Assembly: GCA_035293965.1 (NCBI GenBank)
Contig: DATGLW010000079.1
Span: 1-16,121, forward strand
DNA: 16,121 nucleotides
Origin: DATGLW01 sp035293965
GTDB taxonomy: Bacteria; Actinomycetota; Acidimicrobiia; Acidimicrobiales; RAAP-2
Direction of reading: 5' to 3'
A model generated the notes under the pieces. That model had not been told where the DNA came from, did not search any database, and saw nothing but the letters and a program-made list of their open reading frames with translations. The position numbers were made by a program, and so were the translations under genes. Position 1 is the stretch's first letter, and every line of letters starts with the position of its first letter. Shown piece by piece: positions 5,956 to 12,285 of this stretch.

Positions 5956-6440
5956 AGCTCCACGAGCTGCGGCCGCCCGCGGGCGCGGCCCGTGCCCGGC
6001 GCCGCGTCGGGCGGGGTATCGCCGGCAAGGGTGGCAAGACCGCCGGGCGGGGCACGAAGGGCCAGCGGGCCCGGGGGCAGATCCCCCTCGGCTTCGAGGG
6101 CGGGCAACTGCCGCTGATGCAGCGGATCCCCAAGCTGCGCGGGTTCGCCAACCCCTTCCGCGTCGCCTACACGCCGGTCAACCTCGACGCCCTGTTGGCG
6201 CTCGGGGCCGACGAGGTCACGATCGACACCATGGTGAACGCAGGGCTGGCACGGCGGGGGGCCCTGGTCAAGGTGCTCGGTCGCGGCGCGGTGGACCGCG
6301 CTGTGCGCGTGTCGGCGCACGCCTTCTCCGCGTCGGCCGAGGCCGCCATCACCGCTGCGGGCGGTAGCGTCGAGCGAGTGGCGCCACCCTTCGGCGGTGG
6401 ACGGCCCCCGGCTCGGGGGAACGCCCTCACCAACCGGTAG
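5952..6440 (+). CDS. rplO: 50S ribosomal protein L15
   Basis: L15 is a late-assembly 50S protein with an extended basic N-terminal arm that threads into 23S rRNA. The 162-residue product starts MKLHELRPPAGAARARRRVGRG and has the arm signature GKGGKTAGRGTKGQRARGQ, then GFEGGQLPLMQRIPKLRGF. The C-terminal domain follows, with VNAGLARRGALVKVLGRG and the family VxAHAFSASAEAAI helix. About 20 residues (GGGRPPARGNALTNR) extend beyond the usual end. GTG 5952 overlaps the rpmD stop and has a perfect AGGAGGTG at 5939-5946, five bases upstream. It is the last gene of the tightly packed cluster; 47 bases separate it from secY. Confidence 0.97.
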   Translation: MKLHELRPPAGAARARRRVGRGIAGKGGKTAGRGTKGQRARGQIPLGFEGGQLPLMQRIPKLRGFANPFRVAYTPVNLDALLALGADEVTIDTMVNAGLARRGALVKVLGRGAVDRAVRVSAHAFSASAEAAITAAGGSVERVAPPFGGGRPPARGNALTNR

Positions 6441-6453
6441 TGGGCCGCAATCG

Positions 6454-6466
6454 GCCGGCGACCGGC
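6454..6466 (+). other. Small hairpin between rplO and secY
   Basis: The 47-base spacer 6441-6487 holds GCCGG-CGA-CCGGC, a five-pair stem with a three-base loop, and no T-run. It could weakly attenuate or process the mRNA, but short GC stems are common by chance at this base composition. Confidence 0.25.
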
Positions 6467-6487
6467 GTGCGCCCCTAGGAGAACCGG

Positions 6488-7774
6488 ATGCTTTCGAGGC
6501 TGGGGAACATCTTCAAGGTCCCGGACCTCCGCAACAAGGTCCTGTTCACCCTGGCGATCATCGCCCTCTACCAGGCTGGGGCCAACGTGCCCGTCCCCGG
6601 GGTGAGCTGGTCGGCCCTCCAGCGGCTGCAGAGCTCGGCGGGCAAGACGGGCGTCCTCGGGTTCCTCAACCTCTTCTCGGGAGGCGCCCTGGTCCGCCTC
6701 GCCATCTTCGGGCTCGGCGTGATGCCCTACATCACGAGCTCGATCATCATCCAGCTCCTCACCACCGTCATCCCCAAGCTCGAGGAGTGGCGCGAGCAGG
6801 GAGCGGTGGGCCAGAAGCGCATCACCCAGGCGACCCGTTACCTCACGATCGCCCTGGCCCTCATGCAGTCCACGGGTCTCGTCTACGCCTTCCACGGCCA
6901 CGACTCGGCCCTCCTCGGGGTCAACATCGACCTGATCCCGAAGTTCTCCATCCCCCTCGCCATGCTCATGGTGCTGTGCCTGACGGCGGGCACGGCCTTC
7001 GTGATGTGGCTGGCGGAGCTGATCACCCAGCGGGGGATCGGCCAGGGGATGTCCATCCTGATCTTCGCCAACGTCGTGGCCGGGATCCCATCGGGTGGGC
7101 GGGCCATCCTGGCCGAAGGGGGCAACCTCAAGTTCGCCATCATCATCGCCGTGTCGGTGGTGCTGCTCGTCGCGATCGTCTTCTTCGACCAGGGCCAGCG
7201 TCGGATCCCCGTCACCTTCGCCAAGCGAGTGGTGGGCCGGCGGACCTACGGCGGCCAGACGACCTACATCCCCCTCAAGGTCAACCAGGCCGGGGTGATC
7301 CCGATCATCTTCGCCAGCTCGATCCTCTACATACCGGTCCTTTTGTCCAACGTCATCCCCTGGCAATCGTTCCAGTCGTTCGTCCGCCACAACCTGCAGG
7401 CCACGAGCCTGACCTACATCGGCCTCTACTTCCTCTTCATCCTGCTGTTCACGTTCTTCTACGTGTACGTGGTCTTCGACCCCCACCAGCAGGCCGACAT
7501 CGTGCGCAAGCAGGGGGGGTTCGTCCCCGGCATCAGGCCCGGGCCGCCGACGGAGCGGTACCTCGCCCATATCCTGAACCGGGTGACCGTGGTCGGGGCC
7601 ATCTTCCTGGCGGCGGTGGCCGTCGTACCGTCGGTGCTCATGGCCCTGTGGCACATCAACCAGTTCCCCTTCTACGGCACCACCTTGCTCATCGCCGTCG
7701 GGGTGGCGCTCGAGACCATGCGCCAGATCGACAGCCAACTGATGATGCGCAACTACGAGGGCTTCCTCAAGTAG
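6488..7774 (+). CDS. secY: Preprotein translocase channel subunit SecY
   Basis: SecY forms the ten-helix membrane channel that, with SecE and SecG, exports unfolded proteins driven by SecA and inserts membrane proteins with SRP. The 428 residues match the family (about 430-440). Signature motifs are GVMPYITSSIIIQLL (77-91, helix 2), QRGIGQGMSI (181-190), VNQAGVIPIIFASS (265-278) and GFVPGIRPG (344-352), ending QIDSQLMMRNYEGFLK. Hydrophobic segments lie near residues 17-35, 70-92, 117-135, 155-178, 185-200, 215-233, 268-290, 308-330, 365-388 and 396-410. ATG 6488 has AGGAGA at 6477-6482, five bases upstream. adk follows after seven bases. No oddities seen. Confidence 0.98.
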   Translation: MLSRLGNIFKVPDLRNKVLFTLAIIALYQAGANVPVPGVSWSALQRLQSSAGKTGVLGFLNLFSGGALVRLAIFGLGVMPYITSSIIIQLLTTVIPKLEEWREQGAVGQKRITQATRYLTIALALMQSTGLVYAFHGHDSALLGVNIDLIPKFSIPLAMLMVLCLTAGTAFVMWLAELITQRGIGQGMSILIFANVVAGIPSGGRAILAEGGNLKFAIIIAVSVVLLVAIVFFDQGQRRIPVTFAKRVVGRRTYGGQTTYIPLKVNQAGVIPIIFASSILYIPVLLSNVIPWQSFQSFVRHNLQATSLTYIGLYFLFILLFTFFYVYVVFDPHQQADIVRKQGGFVPGIRPGPPTERYLAHILNRVTVVGAIFLAAVAVVPSVLMALWHINQFPFYGTTLLIAVGVALETMRQIDSQLMMRNYEGFLK

Positions 7775-7781
7775 GCCGCAG

Positions 7782-8495
7782 GTGGCGCGCGGCGTACGGC
7801 TGGTGGTGCTGGGCAAGCAGGGGGCGGGGAAGGGGACCCAATGCGTCCGCCTCTCGCACCATTACGTGGTCCCTCACGTGTCGACGGGCGACATGCTGCG
7901 CGCCGCCGTCAAGTCCGGCTCGCCCCTCGGACTCCGGGCCAAGGCGGTCATGGACCGCGGCGAGCTCCTCTCCGACGAGCTCATCATGGAGATGGTGGGC
8001 GACCGCCTGGCCGAGCGCGATGCCCGGACACGGGGGTTCATCCTCGACGGCTGCCCGCGCACCCTCCTGCAGGCCGAGATGCTCGACGACATCCTCGCCC
8101 CCGACCGGCTCGACCTCGTGATCGACCTCGAGGTCCCGACGGCCCAGGTCCTGCGGCGCCTCGCCTCGCGCCGGGTGTGCGAGGACTGCGGCACGAACTA
8201 CTCGGTCACGAGCCCCCCCCTCGTCAACTGGACCTGCGACGTGTGCGGCGGCGAGGTGGTCCAGCGCGAGGACGACACCGAAGAGGCGATCCGGACGCGC
8301 CTCGACCTCTACGAGCGCCAGACCGCCCCCCTCATCGAGTGGTACGCCTCGCGGCGCCTGCTCGCGCGGGTGAGCGGGTCCGGGGCGCCCGACGTGGTGA
8401 CGCGGCGCATCGTGAAGGCCGTGGAGGAGGCCAGGCTGCACCGGGTGCGCACCGAGAGGCCCCCGGGCTTGCGCAGCGAGGGGCCCCCGGGGTGA
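7782..8495 (+). CDS. adk: Adenylate kinase with zinc-type LID
   Basis: Adk interconverts ATP + AMP and two ADP in the cytoplasm. The P-loop GKQGAGKGT is at residues 11-19, and the AMP-binding part has STGDMLRAAV, MDRGELLSDELI and FILDGCPRT (86-94). The LID has two CxxC pairs (C133/C136, C152/C155), the zinc-binding type seen in Gram-positive bacteria. The VVQREDDTEEAIRTRL segment carries the catalytic arginines. Two oddities: the usual DGFPRT reads DGCPRT, and the protein is 237 residues where about 215 is normal, with a Pro/Gly/Arg tail (RPPGLRS-EGPPG). The start is GTG 7782 with only a weak Shine-Dalgarno. The stop overlaps the map GTG. In actinobacteria adk sits between secY and map, as here. 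Confidence 0.97.
   Translation: MARGVRLVVLGKQGAGKGTQCVRLSHHYVVPHVSTGDMLRAAVKSGSPLGLRAKAVMDRGELLSDELIMEMVGDRLAERDARTRGFILDGCPRTLLQAEMLDDILAPDRLDLVIDLEVPTAQVLRRLASRRVCEDCGTNYSVTSPPLVNWTCDVCGGEVVQREDDTEEAIRTRLDLYERQTAPLIEWYASRRLLARVSGSGAPDVVTRRIVKAVEEARLHRVRTERPPGLRSEGPPG
8458..8494 (+). promoter_or_regulatory. Hairpin and direct repeat over the adk/map junction
   Basis: GGCCCCCGGG occurs at 8458-8467 and again at 8482-8491, 24 bases (eight codons) apart. CCCCGGG (8461-8467) can pair with CCCGGGG (8486-8492), and inside it CTTGC (8468-8472) pairs with GCGAG (8476-8480) around a GCA loop. The fold would hide the AGGGG (8479-8483) and the first base of the map start GTG (8492-8494). Ribosomes finishing adk would open it. 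This is a prediction from base pairing only. Confidence 0.4.
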
Positions 8496-9232
8496 GGCGC
8501 AACGCCGCCGAGCTGGCCAAGATGCGCCGGGCCGGCCGCGTGGTGGCCGAGATGCACGAGGTCGCCCGGGCCGTCGCCCGTCCCGGGGTGACCACTGCCG
8601 AGGTCGACGCCGCCGCCCGCGAGGTGCTGGCGCGCCGCGGGGCCACGTCGAACTTCCTCGGCTACCGGGGCTTCCCCGCCGTCATCTGCGCCTCGCCCAA
8701 CGACGTGGTGGTCCACGGGATCCCGGGCGACTACGTGCTGGCCGAGGGCGACATCTTGTCGGTGGACTGCGGGGCCGTCGTGGAGGGGTACCACGCGGAT
8801 GCCGCCTTCACGATGGCCATCGGCCGGATCTCGCCAGCCGCCGCCCGGCTCGTCGAGGTGACCGAGCGCAGCCTCTGGGCCGGGATCGAGCAGTTGCGGC
8901 CCGGGAACCGGCTCCACGAGGTCGGCAGGGCCGTCCAGCGCGTCGCCGAGGCGGCGGGCTACTCGGTGGTGCGCGAGTACGTGGGCCATGCCATCGGCAC
9001 CGCCATGCACGAGCAGCCCCAGGTGCCCAACTACTGGCCGGGCAAGCCAGGGCCGCTGCTCAAGCCCGGCATGGTCTTCGCCATCGAGCCGATGGTGAAC
9101 GCCGGGTCGGCTGCCACCAGAGTCCTCGACGACCACTGGAGCGTGGTGACCGCCGACGGCAGCCTGTCGGCCCACTTCGAGCACACCGTGGCCGTGACCG
9201 ACGACGGCCCCGAGGTCCTCACCCTCCCCTGA
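8492..9232 (+). CDS. map: Methionine aminopeptidase, type I
   Basis: This metalloprotease removes the initiator Met from nascent proteins with a small second residue. The five metal ligands of the family are visible: D92 (SVDCGAVVEG), D103 (HADAAFT), H166 (VGHAIG), E199 (AIEPM) and E230 (FEHT); H75 in VVVHGIP is the conserved catalytic histidine. The 246-residue length fits a type I enzyme without the N-terminal zinc-finger or SH3-binding extension of type Ic. The start is GTG 8492, overlapping the adk stop as GTGA and giving (M)RRNAAELAKMRRAG, the usual start. A long in-frame upstream reading lies inside adk and is rejected. Translation probably depends on adk because of the junction hairpin. 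The promoter-bearing infA leader follows. Confidence 0.97.
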   Translation: MRRNAAELAKMRRAGRVVAEMHEVARAVARPGVTTAEVDAAAREVLARRGATSNFLGYRGFPAVICASPNDVVVHGIPGDYVLAEGDILSVDCGAVVEGYHADAAFTMAIGRISPAAARLVEVTERSLWAGIEQLRPGNRLHEVGRAVQRVAEAAGYSVVREYVGHAIGTAMHEQPQVPNYWPGKPGPLLKPGMVFAIEPMVNAGSAATRVLDDHWSVVTADGSLSAHFEHTVAVTDDGPEVLTLP

Positions 9233-9271
9233 GGCCGGTCCGGGCACGCGGCGCCGCCGGGCGAGCCGGCC
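9233..9271 (+). other. GC-rich inverted repeats after map
   Basis: GGCCGG (9233-9238) can pair with CCGGCC (9266-9271), and the interior holds the perfect palindrome GCGGCGCCGC (9248-9257). It begins right at the map stop and lies just before the infA promoter. It could be a terminator of the type seen in high-GC bacteria, but there is no U-run, so the call is weak. Confidence 0.3.
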
Positions 9272-9274
9272 CGC

Positions 9275-9302
9275 TGGATTTCGGCGCCAGGTGGAGTAAA
9301 CT
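9275..9302 (+). promoter_or_regulatory. Probable sigma-A-type promoter of infA
   Basis: TAAACT at 9297-9302 is a good -10 (TANNNT) in an otherwise GC-rich stretch. The best -35 is TGGATT at 9275-9280, with 16 bases between; it matches TTGACA at only three positions. Transcription would begin near 9309, giving a leader of about 130 bases before infA. Confidence 0.55.
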
Positions 9303-9308
9303 GTTCGT

Positions 9309-9439
9309 TCGGCTCGCTGCCCGGGTGACCGGGCGCCCCGCTCCGGCCGCGGTGCGAGGGTCGAGCCCGGCCGACGATGCGGGAGCCCGACCCCCGCGCT
9401 GCCGGCAGCTCGCAAAGTGGGACGTCGAGGAGAGTTCAC
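9309..9439 (+). promoter_or_regulatory. Structured leader of infA
   Basis: Downstream of the promoter, GCCCGG (9319-9324) and CCGGGC (9329-9334) form a six-pair stem closed by GUGA, a GNRA tetraloop. A 12-base perfect palindrome, GCTGCCGGCAGC, lies at 9398-9409. The leader ends with the infA Shine-Dalgarno. No known riboswitch is recognised. An ATG at 9377 opens a 21-codon extension in frame with infA but has no Shine-Dalgarno at a usable distance. Confidence 0.4.
9427..9433 (+). promoter_or_regulatory. Shine-Dalgarno that selects the CTG start of infA
   Basis: GAGGAGA lies with its GGAG core (9429-9432) seven bases before CTG 9440. The only other in-frame start (ATG 9377) lies upstream of this site, so the site supports CTG. 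Confidence 0.65.
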
Positions 9440-9664
9440 CTGCCCAAGCCCAAGGAAGACGCCATCGTGCTCGAAGGCACGGTGATCGAGCCGTTGCCCA
9501 ACGCCATGTTCAGGGTGGAGCTCGAGAACGGGCACAAGGTGTTGGCCCACAGCTCGGGGAAGATGCGGATGCACCGCATCCGCATCCTGCCGGGCGACAA
9601 GGTCCAGGTGGAGATCACCCCCTACGACCTGTCCCGGGGCCGCATCACCTACCGGTACAAGTGA
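9440..9664 (+). CDS. infA: Translation initiation factor IF-1, apparent CTG start
   Basis: IF-1 binds the A site of the 30S subunit and works with IF-2 and IF-3 to set start-codon selection. The product from CTG 9440 is 74 residues (family 72-73): (M)PKPKEDAIVLEGTVIEPL, then PNAMFRVELENGHKVLAHSSGKMRMH, RIRILPGDKVQVEITPYDLSRGRI and a final TYRYK. The S1/OB fold matches the actinobacterial family along its length. No ATG, GTG or TTG lies in frame near the family start: codons before CTG read Arg-Arg-Val(GTT)-His. The alternative, ATG 9377, would add 21 residues unlike the family and lacks a Shine-Dalgarno, whereas GGAG sits seven bases before CTG. Gene identity is certain, start codon probable. 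rpmJ follows after seven bases. Confidence 0.95.
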   Translation: MPKPKEDAIVLEGTVIEPLPNAMFRVELENGHKVLAHSSGKMRMHRIRILPGDKVQVEITPYDLSRGRITYRYK

Positions 9665-9671
9665 GGACAAC

Positions 9672-9785
9672 GTGAAGGTCCGACCGAGCGTCAAGCCCAT
9701 CTGCGAGAAGTGCAAGGTGATCCGCCGCCACGGGCGCGTCGTGGTGATCTGCGAGAACCCCCGCCACAAGCAGCGGCAGGGCTAG
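9672..9785 (+). CDS. rpmJ: 50S ribosomal protein L36 (zinc-type)
   Basis: L36 is the smallest 50S protein and stabilises 23S rRNA folding. The frame from GTG 9672 codes for 37 residues: MKVRPSVKPICEKCKVIRR, then HGRVVVICENPRHKQRQG. The zinc ribbon C11, C14, C27, H32 is complete, so this is the zinc-containing form. Its length matches the family exactly. GAGGA at 9663-9667 is four bases upstream of the GTG, overlapping the end of infA. The gap to infA is seven bases and to rpsM twelve. It is too short for automatic gene calling with ordinary length limits. Confidence 0.96.
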   Translation: MKVRPSVKPICEKCKVIRRHGRVVVICENPRHKQRQG

Positions 9786-9797
9786 GAGGAGCGGAAC

Positions 9798-10175
9798 ATG
9801 GCCCGGATCGCCGGCGTCGACATCCCCCGCGACAAGCGCGTGGAGGTGTCCCTCACCTACATCTACGGTGTGGGCCCGACCGTCTCGCGCCAGGTTCTGG
9901 CGCGCACCCAGGTCGACCCGGACACACGGGTGCGCGACCTGACCGACGAGGAGGTCATCCGCCTGCGCAACGACATCGACGCCCACCTGAGGGTGGAGGG
10001 TGACCTGCGCCGCGACGTGGCCCAGGACATCAAGCGCAAGATGGAGATCAACTGCTACGAGGGCATCCGCCACCGCAAGGGCCTGCCGGTCCACGGCCAG
10101 CGGACCCACACCAACGCCCGGACCCGCAAGGGCCCCAAGAAGACGGTTGCCGGCAAGAAGAAGGTGCGCAAGTAG
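9798..10175 (+). CDS. rpsM: 30S ribosomal protein S13
   Basis: S13 in the 30S head contacts P-site tRNA and the 50S subunit through bridges B1a/B1b. The 125-residue product starts MARIAGVDIPRDKRVEVSLTYIYGVG, has the helix-two-turns-helix segment DLTDEEVIRLRNDID, and contains the signature YEGIRHRKGLPVHGQRTHTNARTRKG. The Lys-rich tail (AGKKKVRK) fits the tRNA contact region. A strong AGGAGGAG lies in the spacer just before ATG 9798. rpsK starts directly after the stop, with no spacer. Confidence 0.98.
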   Translation: MARIAGVDIPRDKRVEVSLTYIYGVGPTVSRQVLARTQVDPDTRVRDLTDEEVIRLRNDIDAHLRVEGDLRRDVAQDIKRKMEINCYEGIRHRKGLPVHGQRTHTNARTRKGPKKTVAGKKKVRK

Positions 10176-10580
10176 ATGCCCAGGCAGACCAAGCAGCAGG
10201 GCGGCCGCCGCCCCCGCCGCCGCGAGCGCAAGAACGTCAATTACGGCGTGGCCCACATCAAGAGCTCCTTCAACAACACCATCGTCACCATCGCCGACCT
10301 CGAGGGCAACGTGCTGGCGTGGGCGTCGGCCGGCAACGTGGGCTTCAAGGGCTCGCGCAAGTCGACGCCTTTTGCCGCCCAGCTGGCGGCCGAGGCGTGC
10401 GCCCGGCGGGCCATGGAGCACGGCGTGCGCAAGGTGGACGTGCTGGTCCGGGGCCCGGGCTCGGGCCGCGAGACCGCGATCCGCTCGCTGGCGGCCACCG
10501 GCATCGAAGTCGTCGGCATCAAAGACGTCACGCCGATCCCGCACAACGGCTGCCGGCCGAAGAAGCGGCGCCGGGTCTAG
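10176..10580 (+). CDS. rpsK: 30S ribosomal protein S11
   Basis: S11 forms the 30S platform at the mRNA exit channel with S7. The 134 residues include NVNYGVAHIKSSFNNTIVTI, SAGNVGFKGSRKSTPFAAQLAAE, VDVLVRGPGSGRETAIRSL and the C-terminal signature DVTPIPHNGCRPKKRRRV. ATG 10176 immediately follows the rpsM TAG; the end of rpsM gives a weak purine-rich site (aagaagaagg), so coupling is likely. The N-terminal arm is very basic (GGRRPRRRERK). Identification is certain. Confidence 0.98.
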   Translation: MPRQTKQQGGRRPRRRERKNVNYGVAHIKSSFNNTIVTIADLEGNVLAWASAGNVGFKGSRKSTPFAAQLAAEACARRAMEHGVRKVDVLVRGPGSGRETAIRSLAATGIEVVGIKDVTPIPHNGCRPKKRRRV

Positions 10581-10614
10581 CGCGGACGAGGGACGAAGGA
10601 GCGAAGGACCGAGC

Positions 10615-11262
10615 ATGGCTCGCTACATCGGACCGGTCTGCCGGCTCTGCCGGCGCGAACGGACCAAGCTGTTCTTGAAGGGCGAGCGCTGCTACTCGCT
10701 CAAGTGCCCCGTCTCCGAGGCGGTCACCGACCGCCACAGCCGGGCATACCCCCCGGGCGAGCACGGGCGCGACCGGATGCGCCAGGGCTCGGAGTACCTG
10801 GCCCAGTTGCGCGAGAAGCAGAAGGCCCGCCGCATCTACGGCCTGCTCGAGCGGCAGTTCCGGAACCTCTACGAGGAGGCCAGCCGCCAGCCGGGCATCA
10901 CGGGCGAGAACCTCCTGCGCAACCTCGAGCTGCGGCTCGACAACATCGTGTTCAGGGCCGGCTGGGGGGCCAGCCGGCGCCAGGCCCGGCAGTTCGTGCG
11001 CCACGGCCACGTCACGGTGAACGGCAAGCGGGTCACCATCCCGAGCTACCGGGTGCGCCAGGGAGACCGGATCGGCCTCCGCCAGGCGGCACGCGAGATC
11101 TTCCACGTCCGGCGCAACATGGACACCCTGGACCGCCAGGTGCCGCCGTGGCTCGGCGCCGGCGACTCGGGGTTCGAAGTGGAGGTTCGCAACCCACCCC
11201 TCCGTGAGCACATCGACGAGCCCGTGCAGGAGCAGCTCATCGTGGAGCTGTACTCCAAGTAG
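10615..11262 (+). CDS. rpsD: 30S ribosomal protein S4 (zinc-type)
   Basis: S4 nucleates 30S assembly on the 5' domain of 16S rRNA and in many bacteria represses the alpha operon. The 215-residue product starts MARYIGPVCRLCRRERTKLF and keeps the four-cysteine N-terminal cluster (C9, C12, C26, C31). The S4 RNA-binding fold is visible as LRNLELRLDNIVFRAGWG, SRRQARQFVRHGHVTVNGKR. The end EPVQEQLIVELYSK is typical. ATG 10615 has GAAGGA at 10603-10608, six bases upstream, in a 34-base spacer. Longer in-frame readings start inside rpsM and rpsK and are rejected. Confidence 0.97.
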   Translation: MARYIGPVCRLCRRERTKLFLKGERCYSLKCPVSEAVTDRHSRAYPPGEHGRDRMRQGSEYLAQLREKQKARRIYGLLERQFRNLYEEASRQPGITGENLLRNLELRLDNIVFRAGWGASRRQARQFVRHGHVTVNGKRVTIPSYRVRQGDRIGLRQAAREIFHVRRNMDTLDRQVPPWLGAGDSGFEVEVRNPPLREHIDEPVQEQLIVELYSK

Positions 11263-11265
11263 CCA

Positions 11266-11279
11266 CCTCGCGGGCGAGG
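11266..11279 (+). other. Small hairpin between rpsD and rpoA
   Basis: CCTCG (11266-11270) pairs with CGAGG (11275-11279) around CGGG, in the 81-base spacer that otherwise is C-rich and unremarkable. It has no T-run. It could be a processing or weak pausing site between rpsD and rpoA, or chance. Confidence 0.3.
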
Positions 11280-11343
11280 CAGGGCCCGCCCGGCCGCGCC
11301 CGCCCACCGATCGACCCGACCCAGCACCACCACAGGAGCCGCC

Positions 11344-12282
11344 ATGCTCATCATCCAGCGACCCACGGTCGAGGCCGTCGACGAGGAGCTCGACAACCGC
11401 CAGCGCTTCGCCATCGGCCCGCTCGACCCCGGGTTCGGCCACACCCTCGGCAATTCGCTGCGCCGGACCCTGCTGTCGTCCATCCCCGGGGCGGCTGTGA
11501 CCCAGGTCCGCTTCGACGACGCCCTGCACGAGTTCACCACCATCCCCGGGGTGAAGGAGGACGTCACCGACATCATCTTGAACCTGAAGGACCTCCTCGT
11601 CCGGGTGCACGTCGACGAGCCCGTGACCCTGCGTCTCGACAAGCGGGGCCCGGGCGAGGCCACGGCGGCCGACCTGCAGCTCACCCCCGACGTCGAGATC
11701 CTCAACCCGGACCTGCACCTCGCCTCGCTCAACGAGAGGGGCCGCCTGGCCTTCGACGTGACCGTCGAGCGCGGCCGGGGGTACGTGTCGGCAGACCGGA
11801 GCAACCGGTCGCCCACGATCGGGGTCATCCCGGTCGACTCGATCTTCTCGCCGGTGCGCCGCGTCACCTACGCCATCGAGCCGGTCCGGGTCGAGCAGTC
11901 GACCGACTACGACCGGCTCGTGCTCGACATCGAGACCGACGGGACGGTGTCGCCCCGGCAGGCCCTGGCCTCGGCGGGCGACACGCTGCGCACCCTCGTG
12001 AGCCTGGTGGCCGACCTCGAGGACGCTCCTCAGGGTCTCGAGCTTGGCGAGACCGGGTTGACCATGGGGGGGTCGCCGGACCTCGACCTGCGGATCGAGG
12101 ACCTCGACCTGTCGGAGCGGCCGCGCAACTGCCTCAAGCGGGCGCAGATCAACACGATCGGCGAGCTGGTGGAACGCACCGCCGACGACCTGCTCAGCAT
12201 CACGAACTTCGGCCAGAAGTCCCTCGACGAGGTGCTCCAGCGCCTCGACGAGCGGGGCCTCTCGCTGCGGACGAGGGACTGA
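11344..12282 (+). CDS. rpoA: RNA polymerase alpha subunit
   Basis: Alpha dimerises to nucleate RNA polymerase assembly; its C-terminal domain binds UP elements and activators. The 312-residue product (E. coli 329) has the N-terminal domain with GHTLGNSLRRTLLSSIPGAAV (32-52), FTTIPGVKEDVTDIILNLK (64-82) and the dimerisation/insert region through about 225. After a linker the C-terminal domain reads LSERPRNCLKRAQINTIGELV then NFGQKSLDEVLQRL. R259, N262, G290, K292 and S293 match E. coli R265, N268, G296, K298 and S299, the DNA contacts. The two residues after R259 are Pro-Arg where actinobacterial relatives usually have Ser-Tyr. The acidic tail of mycobacterial alpha is absent. AGGAG (11334-11338) is five bases before ATG 11344. 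Confidence 0.98.
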   Translation: MLIIQRPTVEAVDEELDNRQRFAIGPLDPGFGHTLGNSLRRTLLSSIPGAAVTQVRFDDALHEFTTIPGVKEDVTDIILNLKDLLVRVHVDEPVTLRLDKRGPGEATAADLQLTPDVEILNPDLHLASLNERGRLAFDVTVERGRGYVSADRSNRSPTIGVIPVDSIFSPVRRVTYAIEPVRVEQSTDYDRLVLDIETDGTVSPRQALASAGDTLRTLVSLVADLEDAPQGLELGETGLTMGGSPDLDLRIEDLDLSERPRNCLKRAQINTIGELVERTADDLLSITNFGQKSLDEVLQRLDERGLSLRTRD

Positions 12283-12285
12283 GCG

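Noticed and set aside
6167..7816. A 549-codon open frame on the minus strand over rplO-secY
   Set aside because: The opposite strand is occupied by rplO and secY with complete family motifs. The minus frame is rich in His, Asp, Gly and Arg, as expected for the complement of GC-rich coding sequence, and resembles no family.
6397..8121. A 574-codon plus-strand frame out of phase with secY and adk
   Set aside because: It is Pro/Arg/His-rich noise across two genes whose own frames carry all family motifs.
9377..9439. ATG 9377 as the infA start
   Set aside because: It would add 21 residues not found in IF-1, has no Shine-Dalgarno at usable distance, and CTG 9440 has both family alignment and an SD. 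Not fully excluded.
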